From a virus: a stretch of DNA of 42,096 bases. The stretch covers positions 1 to 42,096 of the IMG/VR virus record IMGVR_UViG_3300025102_000075. One strand, written 5' to 3'. Position 1 is the stretch's first letter. Each line of letters starts with the position of its first letter. Below are positions 26,158-36,900 of this stretch, piece by piece. The notes under the pieces are model-generated. The model was not told where the DNA came from. It saw only the letters and a list, made by a program, of their open reading frames with translations, and did not search any database. Position numbers and translations under genes: made by a program.

Positions 26158-26862
26158 ATGCCAGCATCGTTAATAATAGGTGGCGCTTTTAAGCTAGGTA
26201 GTGCTATATTTGGCTCAAGAGCAAGAAGAAAAAGGGCTAGAAGATTAGCCAGACAATTAAGAGCAGAAAGTGCAAAATTAAGTCAGCTAGAAAGCACTAG
26301 ACAGCAGATTGTAAATCCATATGAAAATGTTCAAGATGCTTCTGCTTTAGCAACATCTTTAGAATCTAAAGTTTCTAATCCTTTTGCTAATTTAAGCGTA
26401 GCTACAAAAGCCGCTGAAATACAAATGGAACAATCTGATATTGCTTTAGCAAACACGTTAGACACATTGAGAGCTACAGGCGCGAGCGCTGGTGGCGCAA
26501 CTGCATTAGCTCAAGCGGCTTTACAAAGCAAGCAAGGCGTAGCAGCTAGTATTGAAACTCAAGAAGCTCAAAACGAAAAAATGAGAGCTCAAGGACAGCA
26601 AGCAATGGAACAACAACAATTAGCTGATGCTCAAAGAATACAAGGAATTCAAGTAGCTGAACAAGGTAGAGTTCAACAGTTAGAAGGTTTTGGTAGAAAC
26701 ATACAAATGCAAATGACAGAAGCTAGACAGCAAGATGGTATAAACTATCAAAGAGATAAGATAGCGGCGCTAACAGGGGCTAAAAATAAAGCTCAAAACT
26801 CTTCAACAAACGCCGTCACAGGCATGCTGTCTCAGTTTGGTAGCGGCTTAATGGGCTTTTAA
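26158..26862 (+). CDS. Internal virion protein (T7 gp14-like)
   Basis: 234 residues, Ala/Gln-rich and mostly helical. It has a hydrophobic N-terminus (SLIIGGAFKLGSAIFGS), a basic cluster (RARRKRARRLARQLR), Gln-rich helices and a Gly-rich hydrophobic end (GMLSQFGSGLMGF). This layout is that of small internal/ejection proteins such as T7 gp14, which enters the host outer membrane during infection. It precedes two larger internal-protein candidates, matching the order small, medium, giant seen for the ejection proteins of podoviruses. The precise role is inferred from composition and order. Confidence 0.65.
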   Translation: MPASLIIGGAFKLGSAIFGSRARRKRARRLARQLRAESAKLSQLESTRQQIVNPYENVQDASALATSLESKVSNPFANLSVATKAAEIQMEQSDIALANTLDTLRATGASAGGATALAQAALQSKQGVAASIETQEAQNEKMRAQGQQAMEQQQLADAQRIQGIQVAEQGRVQQLEGFGRNIQMQMTEARQQDGINYQRDKIAALTGAKNKAQNSSTNAVTGMLSQFGSGLMGF

Positions 26863-26875
26863 ATATTTAAAATAA

Positions 26876-27973
26876 ATGGAAAACAAAAATATAGCAAATA
26901 ATTTATTTTTACTTCAAAGAAACGAAAGCAATGCGTTAGGTTATAATAAAAACTTTCTAGCACATGGTTATGATGTTGATTTTGATATACTTGGTAAAGC
27001 TTACGAAAACACAGGAAGATCTTATGCTAAATTAACTATAGCCATAGAAAACAATAATTGCACTTCATTAAACTGTGAGTATGAGAGAAAACAATTGAAA
27101 ATACTAAAAGAAGCTCCAGCTTTATCTATAGAGTTTATGTCTGAGCTTTTTTCACAATTAGAAATAACTGAAAGCAGTAACTTTGATCCTAACAATAATT
27201 TTAAATATACTGTTGCTAATTCAATAATCACAGAAAAACCTGGTTTTGCTAAAAATTATGGTTACGATGTTAAATTAAATTTAATAGATGATGGCTCGCA
27301 AGAGATGGTATTCACAGGTCCTTTGCTAAAAGAACCTCTTGTTATTAACAGCGTAGCGTTACAATCTTTACAACAAACTGGTACTAGTATTGTAGCAGAC
27401 ACTCCTGATATAAATAAATTAATGCTAGCTATAATGCCTCAGGTAGGGTTGTTTGAACCTGAAATGGTTGTAGATGGTGAATTGTCCCCAAACGCTGAAA
27501 TATCTGAAGAATTTATTCTTAAAAACATAGACGGTACTTTTGACTACAAAATAATAGATATAGGAAACGGTTTAGGTAGAAACGTTTTGCAGTTTGACAT
27601 GGATAAAATAGAAAGAAAGGCTATGCCTTTTTTAAACGCAGAAGTTGCAGGTATACTTGCGTCAGAGCAAAACGCTGTAGCACTTTGGAATGTTTATTTA
27701 GCACAAGGCACAAGTGTAGAAGAAGATGATCAAATGGTACAAAATGCTAATGCAGCTAGTAAAAGCTGGAGTTACGAAAAAGATTTACCACTAGAGCAAA
27801 ATAAAAAGAAAAAATTTGAAAAAAGTTTTATAGATTATTTTATGAATAACTATGTAAAACAATTTATTACGAATAGACTACCTACAGTAACAGAAGACGC
27901 TGCTGTATTTGATTTAGCAGAAGCTAAGAAAGCTAAAGCACAAAAGTTTTTACAAGATAACAAATTAACTTAA
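26876..27973 (+). CDS. Internal/ejection protein candidate, medium size
   Basis: 365 residues, mainly helical, with NIANNLFLLQRNESNALGYNKN at the front and AAVFDLAEAKKAKAQKFLQD at the end. It sits between the gp14-like gene and the giant gene, the position of the middle ejection protein in T7-type phages, and starts 13 bases after the former. No catalytic motif or membrane span is seen. The C-terminus is Lys/Ala-rich. It ends five bases before the giant gene, and the two may be translated together. Function assigned from position only. Confidence 0.5.
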   Translation: MENKNIANNLFLLQRNESNALGYNKNFLAHGYDVDFDILGKAYENTGRSYAKLTIAIENNNCTSLNCEYERKQLKILKEAPALSIEFMSELFSQLEITESSNFDPNNNFKYTVANSIITEKPGFAKNYGYDVKLNLIDDGSQEMVFTGPLLKEPLVINSVALQSLQQTGTSIVADTPDINKLMLAIMPQVGLFEPEMVVDGELSPNAEISEEFILKNIDGTFDYKIIDIGNGLGRNVLQFDMDKIERKAMPFLNAEVAGILASEQNAVALWNVYLAQGTSVEEDDQMVQNANAASKSWSYEKDLPLEQNKKKKFEKSFIDYFMNNYVKQFITNRLPTVTEDAAVFDLAEAKKAKAQKFLQDNKLT

Positions 27974-27978
27974 ATTAA

Positions 27979-30900
27979 ATGACATTAGAAGAAAAAACTA
28001 TAGAACTTCAGTCTCAGTTTCCTCCTTTGAAAGTTGAGCAAATTATAGAAATTCTTAAAAACTTTAAACCTACAGAAGAAACCGTAGAAGATGTTGAAGA
28101 AACTACTACTGAAGAAACTAAAGAAGAGGTAAAGGAACCTGCTGTTGCGGAGACGGATACGACTGTAACAGCGGAGAAAAACGAAGTATCCGATCCTTCA
28201 GGTTCTGGAGATGGCGAATCACAATTAGATCCTTATGCTTTAAGAAATCTTGATATAATAAATCAAAGAGCAGAAAGAGCTATTGCTATGGACGCCGCGG
28301 TAGATGTAAGAAAGTCAAGAAGATCTTTAGAAGAGGCCTCTGGTTTTGTCGCTGACTTTAAATCTTCGGCTAATGTTATTGAAGAAGTTGGCGTATTTAA
28401 AGACAAAGACGGTGATATTATTGATACAAGTAACGTACCAATACCAAAGTCATTTACTCAAGAAAGAAAAGATTTGTATGATGCTAAAAACCAAAAATAT
28501 GATGATACAATAGTTCGGGAGGAGCCTGAAATTGAAATAACTGAAGAACAAAGACTAGATGAAGCAGAGCAAGAGTATATTAAGGCTAACGGCACTGATG
28601 TTGTAAAACTACTTCCAGCTGGTGTTAAAAAATATCAAATATTTGGGCCTGATTACGATTATGACCAAAATAGAAGTGCTCGTAATATTAAATTTAAAGA
28701 TTTTGCAAAATTAGAAACTGTTAAAAATCAAGCTTTAAGTGTGCTAGATCAAATAAACGACCCTAGTTTTGCTGAATTTACTCCTAAAGAAATAACAGAT
28801 CAAGCTGCTTTAAATCATTTTGGCAAACTAGATGATATAAGAATACAAGACACAGAAACATATGGTTTTGGTGTTGATAAAGAATCTTACACAAATCCAA
28901 GATATGAGAATAAAAAAGAATATGAAGATTATTTATTAAAAACACTTGGTGAGGAAAAGTTTGAACAATACAAGCTTTACAACCCTACATATTCTAACAT
29001 ATACAGCGAAGATTTTGAAGGAGGTGATTTTGGCGTAACGCCAGAGCAGCAAGAACAAGCTACAAACGAACTTATTGCTAAAAAAGTTCAAAGAACAATG
29101 TATAGCGCTTACGATGACGCTAATATGTCTGGCTCAACGCTTGGAAGTAACAGAGCCTTGGGTATTATATCTAAAATATATGATGAAAATATTGGTGAAG
29201 CGCAGAAAGAAGTTAAAGCTCTAGACATATTTGAAGATGATTTAGAAAAAACAGGAACAAATTTAAGTAAAAGAAGTAAGGAAATAGAAGATAAAGTAGC
29301 TCCTATTGTAAAAAACATACAAAATCTTGCTAATAAATCAAAAGAATTAAAAGCCAAAATAAAAGAATACAGAGATTCTAATTTTTTCTCTAGTTTAGAT
29401 CCTGGGTATATTAAAACTGTTGAAGAATATAATGAATCTATAACTAATTATCAACAAGCCTATAGCGAATATAAGTCTAGTGAAATTGGTCAACTTGCTA
29501 ACACTTTGAATCAAGATGTTAAAATTTATAAGTATAGACTAAGTGAGTTTGAAAAAAGAGCTGAGGCTTCTTCTAAAGATCCTGCTAGAGTAATAGAACA
29601 TTCTTTAGGTTTAGATTATAGTAATTGGGCTAAAGTTACAAATTCTTTATACAACACCTTCATTAAAGACACTAGAAACTTTGCTAATTTAACCGCTCAA
29701 GGGTTTTTAAAAATGGTAAACTTTTTAGCATTGTCAGCAGAAGGCGAAGCAATAATAAACACTACTGTATACAATTTAGAGCAGAACATGTATAATTACA
29801 ACTCAGAACTTGCCAGAGAAACACAAGCCAACATAGCGCCTTCACTTTCATTAGATGATATAGGCAAAGACGGTATAGGTTTCTTTGATTATTCTATGCA
29901 AGCTCTTTCTGATCAAACAGGTACTATAGCGCTAGGGGCTTCTTATTTACTTACTGGAGGAACAACATCTTTATTAACAGGTGGTTTAAAGGCTGGTTCT
30001 AGTTTTGCTACAAGAAGAGCTTTTAGAATGATGCAAAAAAGAGTTGCATTAGCACAGCAAAGGATAGTTTCTAATACGTTTTTTGCAGTAGAAACCGGTG
30101 GCGCTATTAGTGAAGCTAACAGAGAAAAATATGATGCTGTAAAATCTCTTGATTTTTATAATGAAGCTATATCTTCTGGTCAGTATACAGCCGAAGAGCT
30201 AGAAGATATGGGATTAGATATAGATGACATTAGAAGAAAAGCTAATTATAGCTGGAATTCAATGGCATTTAATGCTTATGGCGCTGGCGCGATAGCTAGA
30301 TATGCTGAAAAATTAGGTACAATAAGAATGCCATCTATATTGCGAAACGCCTCTAAAAGTCGTGGTATGGAAAATATTATAAAAACAAAAATATACAAAC
30401 ACGATTTTGGTTTAAAAGCTTTATATACAGGTAAAAGAGCTCTTCAAGGCTTAAGACCTTTAGCTACAAAAGCTATCCCAGGTGAATTATTAGAAGAAGG
30501 TTTAACAGAGATAGGACATAAAGCTTTAAGATATTATGCGTTAGATGAAAACGGAAGTTGGCTTGAGGGAATAAATAAAGATTTTCTAGCTAAAACTAGT
30601 TTAAGTTCTATAGCAATGATGGCTCCTGGTTCAATGCAAAACGTGTTTACCACTCTTAAAAGTGATTTTAGATCAATAGACGATTTATCTGCAAACATTA
30701 AGCTTAGAGACAGACTAAACCAAATTACTCTCTTAATGCCAAGTTTAGAAGGCGCTAGACTTGTTGAAGCTAAAAAAGAAAAAAGAGATATATTAAGAAC
30801 TTTTGCCTTGAACGAGGTTAGTACTATTCAAAAATTAAATCATTTAACTGCTGATCAAATATTTGAAATAGCAGAAGCTAGTAGAATACAAAGAGATCTC

Positions 30901-33900
30901 GCGAAACAAGCCAGACTAATAGGTCAAGACGGGAGCACTGATGCTGAAAGTAGAAATGAAATAGCTAAAATAAACGAAGAATATTCTAATTTACAAAAAG
31001 TAAAAGATAACCTATTAAACACTAAGAAGCGTCAAATGGCTCTTGCTGCTAAAAATATGCGTGAGCAAATGGGTGCTCCAAGCGCTATAGACTTAGAGTA
31101 TAATCTAGGCTTATATGATATGGCTGTAGATAGTGCGGGCGTTTTAATGAATAAAGATGGTAATTTTATTCAAATCCCAGCAAAAGAAGACGGTGGAATT
31201 CCATCTCCTGCAGAAGTTATAAACATATTAAAAGAAAATGGCTATAGTGACGCTAGGGCTGAGGCTTTGGCTTCACAGTTAGTAGGAGATGCTCCTTCTA
31301 ATGCTTTGTACGACGGTAATAATATTATTGTAAATGATTATGCTATAAAATACAGAATATATACTTCTTTAAATAAAAGTGATGCTGAATACGCCGCTAT
31401 AGCACCTATTGAAGAAATATTTCATGCCAACATAAAAGCTAAAAACTTACAAAATGCTGATGGAGAACTAAGCGATTTAGCTACTACAGCTATTGAAGAC
31501 ACTATTAAAATATTAAAACAAAATAAAGACACCGGGGTTATATCAGAGCAAGACTACAATGATTTACTAAAGCGTTTTGAGTTGTATAGAGATGGTAAAG
31601 GTAAGGTTGTTTTAAATTCGGGCCAAAGAGGCGCGGCAGGCGTAGATATAGAGGAAGTAATGGCTCAAATGAATAACGCCAATATACTAGGTAAAATAAA
31701 TGCCAACGATTTAAAAGGCGCTCCTTCTATTAGAACTTTTTTAAACGGTGTTGTCTCTAATATAATGGGTGATTCTGCGTGGCTTATGGATCTTAAAGAT
31801 TCTAACGACGTGTTAAACTTTTTAGATACTTTCAAGAAAAGATACGAGGCTAGAAACATATTAGTAGATTCAGACGAAGAGCAAAAAGACACTACGCCCG
31901 TTATAGACCTACAAACAGAAACACAAGTTGATGAAAACTTACGTGTTGCAGCTAGTAGAGGACAACAAATAAATCCAGCAGAAGAAGCAGCTGGTTATCA
32001 AGTAGCTCCATTAGCAGCGTTTCTTGCCGCTGATGTAAAATCTGGTGAAAAAACTAATGAGCAACTAATTGTAGATGCTGCTCCAAAGAATCAGGCAACG
32101 CCAGAGGTCAGAATAGCATCACAGGACGCATTAGTAGAGGCTAATTGGCCTGTTATAAGCAAAGCGTTAAAGATTGATCCTAGTGGAGAAATTCCACAGC
32201 CTTTTATAAAACTAGCTGTTCAAGAAATGTTTAGAGATACGTTTCCAGGTAGAGGTGTTAAAGCTAAGTTTTTTGATAAGTTTAATCCTAAGTTAAAAAA
32301 CAAGGTTACTACGTTTCTTGAGTCTCAGTTAAAAGACAGAACTGGAGATATATTAGAAAGAGCTAAAGCTATACAAGCGGGCAAACAAGATCTAGGAATT
32401 GAAAAAGCTGGTGGTGTTATAGATACAACAGTAACTGAAACTGTAAAAGAAACCGCTGTAAAAAGACCGCCAAGTGAAACTGGTGTTTACACGCCTGTAG
32501 TCGCTGAAAACTTAGACATCGATGTGCTTACTGAAAAAGTAGATCAAAATGGAGATAGAATACCTAAAACAAGTGAGCAGATAAAAACAGAAGTTGACGC
32601 TGTTGTAAACGAAGCGATAAAAGCTGACACAGAAGGCGTTACTGGTGTTACGAGATTTGGTCAAGTAAAAGTAGGTCCTAAGTTGGCTGCGGTATTAGGA
32701 AAAGCATTTAACCTTAATCCTAAAGTGTTTTTACAAAAAGGTTTTAACTTGTCTGGCAACTTTGAAAACTTAAGACAGTACTTGCTTAAAAACGCTCAAG
32801 AAGACTTTAGCAACCTACCAGAAGCATATGATCCTTCTATATCTGGAAAAAATAGAGTTTCAGGAGCTGCTTTTATACCTGAAAATGTTAAAAATGAATT
32901 TTATAAAAAAGTAGAAGGTACAAACAGATTTGAGCTAGATAAAAGCAAAACAGTTAAAGATTACATTAATCTATTAAAAGAATCAGACGGTAGATCTACT
33001 GGAGCTACAACAGTTAAAGGCCTAGCTGATTTACATTTTAGAAACAAAATAGCTGAAACATTAATAGAACCTTCAACTAGAAGAATTACAGGTATAAAGT
33101 TTAATAGAGGTAAAAAACTAATAAACCCGGTTGACGTTTTAAGAGAACTAGAGTCAGGCGCGAATGTTCAAAGCTACAATAAGACTCTAAGAATATTTGG
33201 CGCTAAACCTTTAAGTTCTAAAAATTTAGATGTAAATAGCTCCAAGTTCCCAAGCATAGTTACTGACTACTTGAATAAGAACAATATACCTATACCTGAA
33301 GGTTTAGAAGGTTTTTTAAATAAAAACTTTAAAGGTGTAGAAAATTTTAAAGATTTTGATGAAAAGTTTTCACAATTAAAAAAAGATTTTCCTGAATTAA
33401 ATAAGAAAAAAGTAAAAGACGCTATAACTAAATCATTTTTTAATACTATAACAGCAAATAAAGATGTTTTAGAATATAGAGACTGGGTTAGAAATACTTT
33501 ATTTCCTATATTTCCTAAGTCATTTTTCACATCAGGAGCTTTTGCAGGAGCTGGAGTATCTGGCCCTTCAAGAAACTTTTATTACTATGCTGTAGGAGAT
33601 TTAGATCTTGATAACAATAAGTTTGCGCCTGAGGATGCAGATATAGCTGCGGCGGTAACTAGAGTTGGCTACACAACTGGATCTGGAATTAATAGGAAAA
33701 TGACACAAAGTTGGTATAAAAATGAATTTTTAACCGGTAGAACAGCTAAACTAAATAAGCAAAAACTAAAAGGATTAGAAAAAATATTTTTAAAGTTTCA
33801 GAAATTAATGAACACTGGTACTGATGCTCAGAAAATAGCTAATATGAGAGGTATTGCTGCTTTACTGTCTAGTACTAGTCAAGGCATGGGAGGTATAGTT

Positions 33901-36900
33901 AGAGTTGCCGCGCCAATAACATTTGTAGGTACTAAATTAAACAATGGAATAGTAGAAGAACATACTATGCCGGCTAGTTTAGTTGCTAAGTATCTTTTTG
34001 AATCTGCTATAAAAGGAGATGTTAAAACAAACTTTAAAAACGTAGCTAGAAACTATCAGCAAGGATTATTAGGTAAGTTAGATGATAATAAATTAAAAGG
34101 CAACAATAACGGTATAAAGTTTAATTATACTCAAATGATGCCTCAGGATTGGCAATTTTCAGACAATGTTTGGAATAGATATTTTAATTTTAACGTAGCT
34201 AGCCAAAATGGAGGTATCAATGGAAACAACTATGTAATGGCTGATGGTAAAACCTTAGCTCAAGTTGCTCAAGTCACGCCGTCTGGTCTTCCTATAACAA
34301 ACAAAAATAAACCTCAAATAAAAGCCGCTAATGTATTAAACGCTTCAATGAGTAATTTAGCCAATAACCAAACTAACGAAGAGCAAGTTAATACTTATAA
34401 AAAAGCAGACAAAGCTATTAGTCTAGGTCAACTTGGTATAAAAGCTTCTAGAGGTATAAGCATATTTGACTTTGACGATACTTTAGCTAGATCTAAAAGT
34501 ATGGTTATTGTAACGATGCCATTTTTAAAAGGCGATAGTGACATGGCTAATGTTGTTGCTCGTAGACTTTTTAAAGATAAATTTAAAAACCTACCTAGCT
34601 TTAAACAAACATATTCTAGCTTAAATGCTGAGGATAAATTAAAAGTACTAAAGGAAATACCTGGTAAAAAAAGAAAAATAAACGCAACTGAGTTTGCTAA
34701 AGAATCAGCTAGTTTAGAAGCTCAAGGAGCAACATTTGATTTTTCAGAATTTGCAGAAGTTATCAAAGGAGAAAAAGGTCCTTTGTTTGATTTAGCCGTA
34801 AGAAGAAAAGGTAAGTTTGGAAACAAAGATATTTTTATACTTACAGCTAGACCAGATATTGCAGCGCCTGCTATATACGAGTTTTTAAAAGGAGTAGGAT
34901 TAGAAATACCTTTAGAAAACATAACTGGCTTAGCAGATGGCAAGGCGGAAGCTAAAGCAAACTGGGTTATTGAAAAAGCGGCTGAAGGTTATAATGATTT
35001 TTATTTTGCTGATGATGCTATTAAAAATGTAAAAGCCGTTAAACAAGTCTTAGATCAAATAGATGTTAAATCAAAAGTACAACTAGCAAAAGCTAGTAAA
35101 GGCAAGGCTTTTAATACTATTATTAATGATATGATACAAGACTCTTCGGGTATTGAATCATATAAAACTTTTTCTGCTGCTAAAGCTAGAACAGTAGGTA
35201 GAGATAAAGGTAGATTTGATTGGCTTACAATGGCTTCATCAGCCGAAGACTTCAAAGGTTTATTATATAGACTATTAGGCAACGGTAAAAAAGGTGAAGC
35301 TCAATATGAGTTCTTAAAAACAAACCTTATTGATCCATACAATAGAGCTGAAGATTCTATAATACAAGCTAAAATATCTGCTGCTAATGATTTCATGGCT
35401 TTAAAAGAGCAGTTTCCAGGTTTACCTAAAACATTAGAAACTGAGACAGGTGTTGGTAAATTTACTTATCAACACGCACTTCGTACTTACATATGGACTC
35501 AGCAAGGAATGTCAATACCTGGTTTATCAAAAACAGATGTTAATAAACTTAATAAGTTTATAACTGATGACGCTAAGCTTCAAGCTTTTGCAGATCAACT
35601 CATATCTATTCAAAAAGGTAAACCATATCCTAAGCCTGGTAAAGAGTGGTTAGGTGGTAATTTAACTACAGATATCATTGGTGGTATTAATAAAGTTAAC
35701 CGCAAAGAATATCAACAAGAGTGGCAAGAAAATGTAGATATTATATTTTCACCTGAGAACTTAAACAAAATGGAAGCTGCTTACGGTACTCGTTGGCGCA
35801 AAGCTTTAGAAAATAGTTTAGCTCGTATGAAAGCTGGCACGAATAGATTAGGTTATACTGATTCTAGCAACGCTGTTCTTGACTGGGTTAACAACTCTGT
35901 TGGTGCTGTAATGTTCTTAAATACTAGATCTGCACTACTTCAAACTATATCTGCTGTAAACTTTTTAAATTGGGGTGATAATAATATTATAAAAGCAGGT
36001 GCTGCATTTGCAAATCAAAAGCAATACTGGGCAGACTTTATGACTCTTATAAACTCTGATTACTTAGTACAGCGCCGTAATGGTCTTAAGATAAACGTAA
36101 GTGAATCTGAAATAGCAGACGCTGTAAAAGATTCTCAAAACAAACCTAAAGCAGCTATAGCATTTTTACTTAGTAAAGGCTTTGTTTTTACTAGATATGC
36201 AGATAGTTTTGCTATTGCAACAGGTGGTTCTACTTTTTATAGAAATAGAATTAAGAAGTATGTTAAAGAAGGAATGGATCAAAAGCTTGCAGAGCAAAAA
36301 GCATTTGAAGACTTCAAAGATGTAGCAGAAGAAAGTCAGCAGTCAAGTGATCCTTCTAAAATTAGTATGCAACAGGCCTCTGGAGCTGGTCGTGTTATAC
36401 TTAACTGGGCTAATACTCCAATGCAGTATGTTAGAATACAAAAAAGAGATTTACAAGATTTAATAGCAGGTAGAGGTGATCCAAAAGTTAAAATTGCTAG
36501 AATAGCTTATTATGGTGTTGTACAAAATTTAATATTTAACGCCTTACAGCAAGCTCTATTTGCAATAGGATTTGGTGATGACGATGAAGATGAAGATCCA
36601 AAGAAAAAAGCTCGTGATGATAAAAGAATAGCTAGAGTTGCAAACGGTATGATTGATTCTCAGTTAAAAGGTTTAGGTATTGCTGGTATGGGTATGTTAT
36701 CTGTTAAAAACACTTTAATGAAAATTTATGAGGAATCTAAAAAGAAAAGACCAGAGTATGAAGCAGCTGCTATTGAAGCTTTAAGTTTTTCACCAGCTAT
36801 AAGTTCTAAATATAGAAAATTTGTTGGTGGTTTAAAAAGTTTTAGCTGGAACATGAAAGAAATTAAAGAAAAAGGTTTTAGCCTTGATAATCCAGCTTAT

